Source of the DNA: Hyphomicrobiales bacterium
Lineage (GTDB): Bacteria > Pseudomonadota > Alphaproteobacteria > Rhizobiales > Rhizobiaceae
NCBI GenBank assembly: GCA_900469345.1
Contig: UBWZ01000005.1
Location: forward strand, 1-64,000
Reading direction: 5' to 3'
DNA: 64,000 nt
Each line of letters starts with the position of its first letter. The stretch's first letter is position 1. The position numbers were made by a program, and so were the translations under genes. Of this stretch, positions 19,035 to 27,971 are shown piece by piece. The notes under the pieces were generated by a model. That model saw nothing but the letters and a program-made list of their open reading frames with translations. It was not told the origin of the DNA and did no database searches.

Positions 19035-20440
19035 CAGCCATTCATCCGGTGATCATGTGCGGCGGTTCCGGGACGAGGCTTTGGCCGCTGTCCCGCAGGC
19101 TCGAGCCGAAGCAGTTCCAGAAGCTGGTGGGCGGCAACTCGCTCTTCCAGGACACCCTGCTGCGGTTTTCCGGTGCCGAATTCAAGCGGTGCACGGTTCT
19201 CGTCAACGCCTCCCAGGAGCCCAGGGTCAGGCTTGAACTGTCCCAGGCGGCGCCTGAAAACGGTACGGCGCGGATCGTCGCCGAGCCGGCGATGCGCTCC
19301 ACCGCCCCGGCGATCGCCGCCGCGGCGGCAGTGATCGCCGCCGACGATCCCGATGCAATCCTGCTGGTGGTGCCAAGCGACCACCGGATCGGGCGTCCGG
19401 ACCGGCTTCTCGAGGCTCAGCTTTCGGCGCTCGCCTTCGTCGAGGACGGCGGTATCGCGCTTTTCGGGATCCGGCCGACCGCGCCCGAGACCGGGTTCGG
19501 CTATATCTGCGCTTCGGACGTTACCGAAAGCGGCGTAACCCGGGTGGAAGCCTTTGTGGAAAAGCCGCCGGTCGAACGGGCCATCCAGATGCTGACGGAT
19601 CCCCGCTACACCTGGAACAGCGGCATCTTCATGTTCAAGGCCGCCACGATCCTCGAGGAACTGGCGCGCCACGCTCCCGCGGTCCTCGAAGCGGTCGAGG
19701 CATCGGTGCGCGATGCGAAGACGGATGGCCAGACCATCTTTCTGTCCTCCGATTATGCGCAGGCGCCGGAAATCTCCATCGACCATGCGGTGATGGAACA
19801 TTCGCAACGGCTTGGCGTGGTACCGGTGTCGCCGGAATGGAACGACGTCGGTTCCTTCGAGGCGCTGTGGGAAGTCGGTGACCGCAACGCGGAGGAAAAC
19901 GTCGTCTTCGGCGACGCTCTCCTCAGGGACGTGCGCCGCAGCTATGTCCGCGCCGGCCGCCGGCTGGTGTCGATCGTCGGGCTTTCCAATATCGTCGTCG
20001 TCGATACCGACGATGCTCTCCTGGTCGCCTCCCGGGCGCAGTCGCAGGACGTCAAGTACATCGCCCAGCATCTTGCGAGAGCGGGCCACAAGGCCGCGGA
20101 CCAGCACGTGGTGCAGCAGCAGACCGGTGGTCACGTCCGCCTGGTCGAACACGACGCACACTACCGCGTCGAGCATGTCTGCATCCTGCCGGGACGAGAA
20201 CTGCAGCTGGTCGACGGTGGAGACGCCTCGACCGCCAGCATCACGATGCTCCGGGGGGAGGCATCGTACGGCGATGGTGGCGCCTTGGTTCGCATCCTGG
20301 CAGGCCAGACGCAGGTGGTCAGCAATCGCGGTATCCTCACCTTCGTGAACCCGGGAACCGAGACGGTCGAGCTGATGCTGACCACGGTGGTTTCCGCGGA
20401 TGCCGCCGAAGACGCAGACAGCGAAAGAAAGGTCAGCTGA
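19031..20440 (+). CDS. algA: mannose-1-phosphate guanylyltransferase with degenerate isomerase domain
   Basis: Makes GDP-mannose from mannose-1-phosphate and GTP. The 469-residue product has the nucleotidyltransferase start MCGGSGTRLWPLSRRLEPKQF, the PSDH-type loop VVPSDHRIG, AFVEKPPVERA (sugar-phosphate loop) and WNSGIFMF. The C-terminal 110 residues occupy the place of the type II phosphomannose-isomerase cupin but have lost its markers: the expected RPWGxY reads QQTGGH, and the expected QxHHHRAEHW zinc-binding segment reads LQLVDGGDASTAS. Pyrophosphorylase activity is therefore likely, and isomerase activity unlikely. The AGE-type isomerase at 12611-13882 would fill the gap. Start ATG 19031 overlaps the alg44 stop, and algG follows after 1 base. 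Confidence 0.9.
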   Translation: MTAIHPVIMCGGSGTRLWPLSRRLEPKQFQKLVGGNSLFQDTLLRFSGAEFKRCTVLVNASQEPRVRLELSQAAPENGTARIVAEPAMRSTAPAIAAAAAVIAADDPDAILLVVPSDHRIGRPDRLLEAQLSALAFVEDGGIALFGIRPTAPETGFGYICASDVTESGVTRVEAFVEKPPVERAIQMLTDPRYTWNSGIFMFKAATILEELARHAPAVLEAVEASVRDAKTDGQTIFLSSDYAQAPEISIDHAVMEHSQRLGVVPVSPEWNDVGSFEALWEVGDRNAEENVVFGDALLRDVRRSYVRAGRRLVSIVGLSNIVVVDTDDALLVASRAQSQDVKYIAQHLARAGHKAADQHVVQQQTGGHVRLVEHDAHYRVEHVCILPGRELQLVDGGDASTASITMLRGEASYGDGGALVRILAGQTQVVSNRGILTFVNPGTETVELMLTTVVSADAAEDADSERKVS

Positions 20441-20441
20441 C

Positions 20442-23400
20442 ATGCCCGCAGTCCATTCCCTCCGGTTTCGTCGAATTGCACTGCTGGCCGGATCGATCCT
20501 GGTGGCGTCCGCCCTTCATGCCGCGGCTTCCATGGACGACGAGGCCAATCTCGCCGCCGATGTGATCCAGAAAGCGCTGATCCAGGTCGACAGCCTACCG
20601 ACACCTGATCGTCGGGCGACGGTTCTCAAGGATGCCGTCGAAGCGATGGATGTCCTGCAAAAGCTGGCCGAGCCCGGCGTGCAGGGCGAAACCGCGAAGG
20701 CCGCGCTGGACAACCTCGCCCAGCAGGCCGTGACGCCCGACATGCTTCGCCTCAGCCTTGTCGACGCCCTGAGTGCCGGCATCGTTGCCGGCGAACCGGG
20801 GCTGCGGCGCGACCTCGAGACCAAAGGCATCCTCGAAAACATCACGGATCCGGCCTACCGGTCGGCTGCATGGTCGCATCTGGCCCGCGCCCATATGCGG
20901 GTCGGCGAGCCGGCAGAAGCCGAGCGACTGGCTTTGCGTGCGGTCGAAGACGCCAAGGGGATCGACCGAAAGCAGACCCGCAACGGTGCGCTTCGGGCAG
21001 CCGTGCTGGTGTTTCCTTTCGATGGAGCGCATGACGAAATCATCGAGATCGCCAGCAATGCGATGAGTACCGCGAGCGCACGTTCGGAGATCTACCGGAT
21101 GGAAGCGATTGCAAAGATCGGTGACGAGACGAAACGAACAGCGGATGCGCTTGCCGCTTCGGCCAAGGAGTTCTTTGCGAAGAAAGCCTACGGCGATGCG
21201 CTGACCAGCACCCGCGCTCTCGAGCGGGACGACGACCGGCGGGCACCCTTGCTCGACCAGATGTTCAAGGCCGCCGTCGCTGCCGGAGACGAGGGCCTCG
21301 GTTTGCAGGTGCTGAAGTCGATGGCGAAGGATCGCGATCAGGACAAGGCGCTGAAAGCTCTGGTCGATCTTCGCCTGACCCGCGGCAAGCCGATCCGCGC
21401 GAAGGAGCTGATCGCGCTGATGCTGACGCCGGGCGCCCGCGTCGAGGCCGAGATCGCGATCGCCAAGACCTTCGAGCAGCAGGGTTACCAGCAGGCCGCA
21501 CTCGACACTCTGGCGGCATTGAAGATCTCGCCGCAGGACGATCCGGACGCGGCCGCCGATCTAGTCGCCGCGCTTGCCAGCATCTCCGCCTTCGACCAGG
21601 CGCAGGCGATCGCCGACCAGATCACCGATGCGCCGCGCCGTTCGTTTGCCTTCTCCAGGCTTTCGAAGCGCTTGGCTGACGACCAGCGGATCGACGACGC
21701 CCGTCGCTTCCTAGGCCAGGTCACGGAGGCGGACGACCTTGCCTATGCGCGGTCGGGGCTTGCCCGCGCACTGGTCAAGGACGACCGGCTGGACGAAGCC
21801 AAATCCATCCTCAAGGACCTGCCCGATGGCGCCGACCGAGACCGGGTGCTCGAAGAACTGGCGAAACGCCACGCCGACGGCGGCATCGACGAGTTGCGCT
21901 CGATCGCCGGCGAGATGACCACGGTTCCCGCGCATCAACGCAGCCTCGCCATGCTGGCGGGGGCGCTTCGCGGGCTCGATCCCGGCGCCGCGGGTCTCGC
22001 TCTCGATCAGGCGCTCGGTCTTTCCGATCCGTCCGGCACGACCGTCGACGGCAGCGGTCTTGCCGCCATCGCTGTCGGCTATGCCGGCCTGGGCGCGGTC
22101 AAATCCGCCGACACCGCGCTGGCCGGCATCAACGATTTCGCCCAGCGCGACGAGGCCGAGGCGATGGTCGCCGGCCGGCTTGTCGAAACGGGTTCGCTCG
22201 ATGCGGCAAGAGCGAGGCTTCCGCGGCTCTCAGTGCATGCGCAGGCCAACCTGCTCGCCGAACTCGCGGCTGCCGAATTTCGTGCAGACGGAGACGTGGA
22301 AAATCTCGTCCGGGCGGTCCACGACCTGCCCTTCCCGATCCGGGTCGCAACACTGCGCGGCGCAAGCGAGCACCGTGCCCGGACGCTCGACAGCAACAAC
22401 TGGTTCGAAAACCCCAAGACCGACCCGCTGCTGTCCGCCGCAGAGCCGGCAAAGCCTGAAAAGGCGAATTTCATGGTGGGCCAGCACGTGGTCCAAGCAC
22501 CCGCGCCCGGCGGGCAGACGCTCGACGGCATCTCGATGCCGGACATCTTTAGCCTCAACGCTGCCGCCATGCGCGCTCAGGTGCCGGCACCGGCCGACGG
22601 CGTGGCGCATCTCGCCATTCTCGGCTTCAGCCCCTTCAGCCTCGAGGCCTTCAAGCTGACAAGCGGCGGCACGGCCGCCATCCACCAGGTCCAGGTTTCC
22701 CAGCAGCTGACGTGGCCGCGCTACATCGCCGTCCAGAAGGGCGTCGTGACCCTCGGCTCGCTGCTGCGCGATCTGCCGGAGGCATTGAGATATCGGCTGC
22801 TGGTGCCGAAGGGCGACGTGCTGCTGGTCCGCGTGCCGATCATCGTCCTGCCGGGCGCCACCCTGCTGATGTCGGGCAGCGAGTTCACCCAGTACCAGCT
22901 CGGCTCCCAGTCCGGCGCGTTCATCGCGGTTGCCGGAAAGCTGGTGGTTCAGGATGCCGACGTCATCGGCTATGACGAGGAGCTCGAAGCCGCAGCTGCG
23001 GCCGATGAAACCAACAAGTCGATGTTCCGGCCGTTCATCACCGGATGGGGCGGCAGCAATCTGCAGATTTCCGGCAGCCGGTTCGCGATGCTCGGATACG
23101 ATTCCAGCAAGGCGTTCGGCCTGACCCAGTCGAGCGGCGCCGCCGTCCAGTCCCTCTACGCCCTGGACGAGAACCGCCCGACCGGTCGGATCGTCGAGAA
23201 CAGCTTCGAAAACCTGCGCTACGGCTACTACAGCTACGAGGCCAAGGGGGTCCAGCTGATCGGCAACGAGTACCGCGACAACGTCGTCTACGGCATCGAT
23301 CCGCACGACCGCTCGCGCCAGATGGTGATCGCTCTCAACACCGTCTCGGGATCCGGCAAGAAGCATGGGATCATCGTCTCGCGCGAAGTGGACGACAGCT

Positions 23401-24062
23401 TCATCGTCGGCAATGTTTCGCTCTGGAACAAGGGCTCCGGCTTCATGCTGGACCGCACCAGCACCCGCAATGTCGTCTATGCCAACACGGCATTCTCCAA
23501 CCACGGCGACGGGCTGACCTTCTACGAAAGCGGTTGCAATATCGCGGCTGCCAACGATTTCAGCCGCAACTACCGCGCCGGCATCAAGGTGCGCAACAGC
23601 ACCGATGTGGGGATGTACAACAACCGCATGGACGGCAACCGCGCCAGCGGCGCCGATATCTATGTCAGCGACCTGCGGGCCTCTCCCGAAGGACGCAGCC
23701 GGAATTTCGAGCTCGATCCCTACCAGCCCCTGACGACGACCGTCATCAGCGGAAACTCGTTCGAGGCGAACGGCTTTGCAATCAACGTGGATGGCGCTTC
23801 GCAGACGATCCTCGACAGGAACCGGTTCCGGGACCAGCGGAGCAACGTCTATGGCGGCGATCTGCGCAGCCTGTCGCCTTACCTGCTGCAGCTTGGCGAG
23901 ACGTCGGCCATGCTCGTCGGGCTCGCCTGCGAGCCGAAACCGAAGATGGACTCCTGCGGCTTCAACGGAGCCCGCGCGACCCCAGCTCCGACATCGCTCT
24001 GCACCGGCATGACGCAACCGCAGCAATCCGGATTCGCTCCCGAGGCAGGCAGCAATGGTTAA
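20442..24062 (+). CDS. algG: AlgG-type periplasmic mannuronan C5-epimerase with N-terminal helical-repeat extension
   Basis: Converts polymer D-mannuronate to L-guluronate in the periplasm. The C-terminal half (about 690-1190) is clearly AlgG: RPFITGWGGSN, the catalytic NVVYGIDPHDRSRQM (DPHD at residues 953-956), KKHGIIVSREVDDSFIVGN, and DRTSTRNVVYANTAFSNH, in a right-handed beta-helix. The protein is 1206 residues, more than twice the usual 540, because a signal peptide (LLAGSILVASALHAAAS) is followed by about 600 residues of alpha-helical TPR-like repeats (EAERLALRAVEDAKG, DEAKSILKDLPDGADRDRVLEEL and similar). In Pseudomonas a separate TPR lipoprotein, AlgK, scaffolds the export complex. 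Here a solenoid is part of the epimerase. The start is ATG 20442, one base after algA. Confidence 0.9.
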   Translation: MPAVHSLRFRRIALLAGSILVASALHAAASMDDEANLAADVIQKALIQVDSLPTPDRRATVLKDAVEAMDVLQKLAEPGVQGETAKAALDNLAQQAVTPDMLRLSLVDALSAGIVAGEPGLRRDLETKGILENITDPAYRSAAWSHLARAHMRVGEPAEAERLALRAVEDAKGIDRKQTRNGALRAAVLVFPFDGAHDEIIEIASNAMSTASARSEIYRMEAIAKIGDETKRTADALAASAKEFFAKKAYGDALTSTRALERDDDRRAPLLDQMFKAAVAAGDEGLGLQVLKSMAKDRDQDKALKALVDLRLTRGKPIRAKELIALMLTPGARVEAEIAIAKTFEQQGYQQAALDTLAALKISPQDDPDAAADLVAALASISAFDQAQAIADQITDAPRRSFAFSRLSKRLADDQRIDDARRFLGQVTEADDLAYARSGLARALVKDDRLDEAKSILKDLPDGADRDRVLEELAKRHADGGIDELRSIAGEMTTVPAHQRSLAMLAGALRGLDPGAAGLALDQALGLSDPSGTTVDGSGLAAIAVGYAGLGAVKSADTALAGINDFAQRDEAEAMVAGRLVETGSLDAARARLPRLSVHAQANLLAELAAAEFRADGDVENLVRAVHDLPFPIRVATLRGASEHRARTLDSNNWFENPKTDPLLSAAEPAKPEKANFMVGQHVVQAPAPGGQTLDGISMPDIFSLNAAAMRAQVPAPADGVAHLAILGFSPFSLEAFKLTSGGTAAIHQVQVSQQLTWPRYIAVQKGVVTLGSLLRDLPEALRYRLLVPKGDVLLVRVPIIVLPGATLLMSGSEFTQYQLGSQSGAFIAVAGKLVVQDADVIGYDEELEAAAAADETNKSMFRPFITGWGGSNLQISGSRFAMLGYDSSKAFGLTQSSGAAVQSLYALDENRPTGRIVENSFENLRYGYYSYEAKGVQLIGNEYRDNVVYGIDPHDRSRQMVIALNTVSGSGKKHGIIVSREVDDSFIVGNVSLWNKGSGFMLDRTSTRNVVYANTAFSNHGDGLTFYESGCNIAAANDFSRNYRAGIKVRNSTDVGMYNNRMDGNRASGADIYVSDLRASPEGRSRNFELDPYQPLTTTVISGNSFEANGFAINVDGASQTILDRNRFRDQRSNVYGGDLRSLSPYLLQLGETSAMLVGLACEPKPKMDSCGFNGARATPAPTSLCTGMTQPQQSGFAPEAGSNG

Positions 24063-25164
24063 GCTCGCACCGCTTGCACTCACCCTCGGGCTGGTCCTGG
24101 CTTTGCCGGTGACCGCCCAGGACCGGACCTGGCCCGGCGCCTTCAACGTCGCCGAGCGCATGAAGCTTCTGGAGACGCCGGCCTATGCGCCCCTGCGGGA
24201 CGCATGCCTGAAGATCGCGACCGACAAGAAATGGAAGAGGCTGAAGCCGATTGCGGGCCTGCAGGCGACCGAAGGCTACGGCTCGGACAACCAGGCTGAA
24301 GATTTTTCCTGGGCCGTGATGGTCCTGTCCGGCCGCGCCGTCGGTGGTGACAGGACCGCGCGGTCTGCGCTGAGCGATCTCATGCTTCGTTGGGCCGAAG
24401 CGAACGCCTTTTCCCAGACGGAGGAGGTCAACGACGCCTATTATGCCCTGAAGCGCCAATTGCTGCCCCTGACGATCGCCTACAGCATCGTGCAGCCCTC
24501 GCTGTCCCCAGCCGACAGCGACAAGCTGCGCAACTGGATCGATCCGCTGGTGCGGCGCATCGACAAGATCTTCGATGGCGACGTCGACCACAACAATCAC
24601 CGGGTGCTCGCCGACAGCGTTCTCGCCGTCTGGGGATCCGTGATCGCGGACGATGCGCTGCTGCAGAAGGGGCTCAGCCGCTACGACACGGTGCTTTCCG
24701 AAACGCGGCCGGACGGCACGCTTGCGCTTGAAGCCAGGCGTGGCGCGCGGGCGCTGTGGTACCAGAGGCAGACGCTCTCCAGCCTGACAATTCTTGCGGA
24801 AACAGCGCGCGGCGCCGGGATCGACCTTTATGGCCGGACCAGTTCCGAGGGACGGAGCCTTGCGACGCTGATCGGCGCGCTGATGAACGGACTGACGGCA
24901 CCGGCCGTGGTGTTCGTCTACTCCTCTGAGAACCACATCCCGGGACCGGAAAAGAATTTCCTCAATCCGGACCTCGGATTTCTGACCACCCGCGGGCACG
25001 GCCGGCACTACATGGCCTGGACCGAAGCGGTGGTTGCCAATGGTGGCAAGGGCCTCGCCTACCAGCGCCTGGCCGGACTGTTCCGCCGCGACATCGTCGA
25101 ACAACGCCCGCTCATCGATGAGTTCGCGGGCGGCAATGCAACCTGTTTCTGGGGGCAACCATGA
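24055..25164 (+). CDS. PL5/AlgL-like periplasmic alginate lyase-family protein
   Basis: A 369-residue secreted protein with a signal peptide (LAPLALTLGLVLALPVTAQ) and an all-helical alginate-lyase fold. The AlgL-type active-site words are partly kept: DVDHNNHRVLADSV corresponds to the NNHxYW motif (the Trp and preceding Tyr are replaced), and ARRGARALWYQRQTL matches the R-(6 residues)-Y spacing of the AlgL arginine/tyrosine pair. It may be a lyase with altered specificity or a binding/structural protein of the export complex. Its ATG lies inside the end of algG (8-base overlap), and its stop overlaps the next start by 4 bases, so it is tightly coupled to algG and the Sel1 gene. Confidence 0.75.
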   Translation: MVKLAPLALTLGLVLALPVTAQDRTWPGAFNVAERMKLLETPAYAPLRDACLKIATDKKWKRLKPIAGLQATEGYGSDNQAEDFSWAVMVLSGRAVGGDRTARSALSDLMLRWAEANAFSQTEEVNDAYYALKRQLLPLTIAYSIVQPSLSPADSDKLRNWIDPLVRRIDKIFDGDVDHNNHRVLADSVLAVWGSVIADDALLQKGLSRYDTVLSETRPDGTLALEARRGARALWYQRQTLSSLTILAETARGAGIDLYGRTSSEGRSLATLIGALMNGLTAPAVVFVYSSENHIPGPEKNFLNPDLGFLTTRGHGRHYMAWTEAVVANGGKGLAYQRLAGLFRRDIVEQRPLIDEFAGGNATCFWGQP

Positions 25165-27905
25165 TCCTTTTCCGCCGCGGCCTCGCCTGCATCGTCATCT
25201 CCGCAGCGCTCGGTGTGCTGTCCCCCGCGATGGCGCAGACCGACAGCTACCAGAGCCGCTACACGCAAGAGCAGGCGCTGATCGCCAACCTGTCTCAGAG
25301 CCAGGCCTTCCAGGACCAGCGCCGGCTTGCCGAGCTTTTGACCGAAGGGGTGATGGTCGCGCCGGACAATCCCTTGCGCAAAGCCGACCGCGACGCGGCA
25401 ATCGTGGCGTACCGGCGCGCAATCGCGCTGGGCGACCGCTCCGCCGGGACAACGGTCGCGCTGGCGCGCCTGCTGCTGCGGCAGGATGATGCTGCGGGCT
25501 TCAGCGCGCTTCGACCGCAACTGCGCAATTTCGTCTTGCAGGGCAATGGCGACGCAGCCTACGTGCTTGCGCTGGATGGCGCCCAGAACGAGAAGCTTGC
25601 GCCCGAACAACTGGCGCCGAAGCTTGCGGCGGCCGCCGTCATGGGCAGCGTGGCTGCCGTCCGAGACATCGCCGACAGCGGCGCCGTCATGGGGGCAACG
25701 GTCAAGCAGGCATCGCTCCAGGCGCTGCAGCGCCGCGCCCAAACGGGATGGGCTCCCGCGGCCTTCGCACTCTACGAAATCTACCGGGACGGCAGGCTGA
25801 CCGACCGCGCGCCGGAGCTTTCGATGAAATGGCTCGACGCGGCGGTTGCGCAGAACTACGTGCCGGCGCTCGAACGGCTTGGCGACCACCTGCTGCACGG
25901 CGTCGATATCGCGGCTGATCCGGTCCGGGCAGCGACGCTCTACAGGGCGGCAGCGGAAGCCGGCAGCGGCGGCGCGGCAGCCGTTCTCGGTCGCCACACC
26001 CCGGCCGGCCCGAACCTCGACATTCCACAGGAGGAAGCCAGGATCTGGCTGCAGCGGGCAGCGGCGGTCGGCGTCAGGGGTGCAGCAGCCGAAATTGCCT
26101 CCCTCGATCTTTCGGCCGCGCTTGCCTCAAACGCGGACCCCGTTCACCTGGCGCAGCTGATCGAGGCGGCGCTTGCCCCGATCGCCCAGGATCCGGATGC
26201 CCTGGCGAGCCTTGCACAGCGCCAGTGGCGGACGGCCAATTCCAAGCTGGTCGCGCCGGTTCTGCTGCCGCTCCTCAAGGACAGGGCCCTGGAAGGCAGC
26301 CCGACCGCAGGCCTTGCCTACAATGCCTGGCTGCAGGCCAATGGCGAGGCTCTGCCGGAGGCCGTCGCCCAGGCGCTGGTCGACGGGTTGAAGAAGCAAC
26401 CGCTCGGAAGCGCCGCCTTCTCGGATTTCACGATCGCCAATCTTGCCCTCAACGGTCGCATACCGGAAAAAGTCTTGAGCAAGGGCGCAGCACTTGAGCT
26501 TCTGATGGACGCGGCCGATGCCAAGGTGGGGCAGGCTATGCTGCGGCTCGGCGAACTCTATGCCCAGGGCGACGCACTTGCCCGCAACAAGGCCTTTGCA
26601 AAGCGCTGGCTGATCGCCGCAAAGGGCCAGGCAGTCGAACGCGCCGCCTGGGATCTGGCGGCGCTGCAGCTGGCCGACGAAGACCCGGCCGAACGCGCCG
26701 TCGCCGAAGCCTTCTACCTCGGCAGGCTCAACGATGGAGACGCGCGTGCGGCCCTGATCCTGGTGCAGCACCGTATCCAGTCCGGGCCGCTCGACCCGAT
26801 CTTCCTCGCCGAGGCGAAACGCGCCGCGACGGAGCCGCGCGACGTGGTCGACCTGGCAGCGGCGCTGGTTTCCAGCGGCGTGCAGGAAAACATCGATGCA
26901 GGCGAGCATCTGCTCGCAACGCTGCGGGCCGAGGAACTGCCCGCCGATGCTCTCGTCGCCTATGGCGATCTGCTGATCTCGATTGCGGCCTCATCCGAGG
27001 ACACCGCCCGCGGTCTGAGCCTGCTGGAGAAGGCGGTGGAAAAGGGCGATCCGGGCGTCAAGATCGCACTGGCATCAACCTACCTTTCGTCCGTGAGCTA
27101 CAAGGACCGGCAGGCCCAGGCGGTTCGCCTCCTCGACGAAGTCCTGGCCGACAATCCGCGCGATCCGAATGCCCGCCTGCTTATGTCCAAGGCCTATCTG
27201 ATGGGCCTCGGAATCAAGCGAGACGCCCGGAAGGCATCGCTGCTGATCGACGGCATCCGGGCTGAAGGTGAGTTCAAGAACGCCAAGGCGACCATGCTGG
27301 CCGCCGACTGGCTCGCCTTTTCGGCAAGCGAGCGCGATCCGGCGGCGGCTGTCGCCCTCCTGAAGACGCAGGCAGCGCGCGGATCGATTGCGGCGGAACG
27401 GGCCGTCGGGGATGCCTATCTCAGCGGCTTTGGACCGACACTCGAGCCTGACCTCGCCGCCAGCCGCTTGTACAAGTCTGCCAATGCCGGCGACAAGGAA
27501 GCCATGGCGTCGCTCGGCCACCTGCTTTTGAACGGCTACGGCGTGAGCCAATCCCGCGAAGCCGGCCTGCGCTGGCTGTCTAGAGCGGCCCAGGCCGGTG
27601 ATTCCTCCGCCATGTACGAACTGTCGCGCATCTACGCGCTTGCGCCGGAGGACGATGTCGGCGGGCGCCAGACCATCTACTGGCTGAAGCGGGCCGCCGA
27701 ACGCAACCATCCGAATGCAAGCTATCAGCTCGGCCTCGCCTACCAGAAGGGCGACTGGGTGGAAGCCAATCCAGAGGAAGCCGCCAAATGGTTCAAGCGG
27801 GCCGGAGATTCCGGGAACCTGCTTGCAGCCCGCACGCTGGATGCGCTTCGCAGGGAGCAGGCGGACCCGCAGGCGCCCGAAGCATCCGATGGATCGCCCG
27901 AATAG
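25161..27905 (+). CDS. large periplasmic Sel1-repeat protein 1 (AlgK-like role)
   Basis: A 914-residue exported protein with a signal peptide (LACIVISAALGVLSPAMAQ) and an alpha-solenoid of Sel1-type repeats. Clear copies include AYLSGFGPTLEPDLAASRLYKSAN, GYGVSQSREAGLRWLSRAAQAGD and YQKGDWVEANPEEAAKWFKRAGDSG near the C-terminus (the motifs run on in tandem), with more divergent copies earlier. No lipobox is seen, unlike Pseudomonas AlgK, which is also a TPR/Sel1-like protein but half this size. The start overlaps the preceding gene by 4 bases. The likely job is scaffolding of the periplasmic part of the polysaccharide exporter. This is inferred from family and context only. Confidence 0.8.
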   Translation: MILFRRGLACIVISAALGVLSPAMAQTDSYQSRYTQEQALIANLSQSQAFQDQRRLAELLTEGVMVAPDNPLRKADRDAAIVAYRRAIALGDRSAGTTVALARLLLRQDDAAGFSALRPQLRNFVLQGNGDAAYVLALDGAQNEKLAPEQLAPKLAAAAVMGSVAAVRDIADSGAVMGATVKQASLQALQRRAQTGWAPAAFALYEIYRDGRLTDRAPELSMKWLDAAVAQNYVPALERLGDHLLHGVDIAADPVRAATLYRAAAEAGSGGAAAVLGRHTPAGPNLDIPQEEARIWLQRAAAVGVRGAAAEIASLDLSAALASNADPVHLAQLIEAALAPIAQDPDALASLAQRQWRTANSKLVAPVLLPLLKDRALEGSPTAGLAYNAWLQANGEALPEAVAQALVDGLKKQPLGSAAFSDFTIANLALNGRIPEKVLSKGAALELLMDAADAKVGQAMLRLGELYAQGDALARNKAFAKRWLIAAKGQAVERAAWDLAALQLADEDPAERAVAEAFYLGRLNDGDARAALILVQHRIQSGPLDPIFLAEAKRAATEPRDVVDLAAALVSSGVQENIDAGEHLLATLRAEELPADALVAYGDLLISIAASSEDTARGLSLLEKAVEKGDPGVKIALASTYLSSVSYKDRQAQAVRLLDEVLADNPRDPNARLLMSKAYLMGLGIKRDARKASLLIDGIRAEGEFKNAKATMLAADWLAFSASERDPAAAVALLKTQAARGSIAAERAVGDAYLSGFGPTLEPDLAASRLYKSANAGDKEAMASLGHLLLNGYGVSQSREAGLRWLSRAAQAGDSSAMYELSRIYALAPEDDVGGRQTIYWLKRAAERNHPNASYQLGLAYQKGDWVEANPEEAAKWFKRAGDSGNLLAARTLDALRREQADPQAPEASDGSPE

Positions 27906-27971
27906 GATTGCGGCACGGGCCGCCGCCTGATGCCGCACTCACGATTGAAGCCACCGCCACTGGAGGTCGTC

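Noticed and set aside
22230..24161. 640-codon minus-strand open frame opposite algG
   Set aside because: Shadow of the AlgG beta-helix coding strand. The plus strand has catalytic motifs, and the opposite translation is low in protein-like order.
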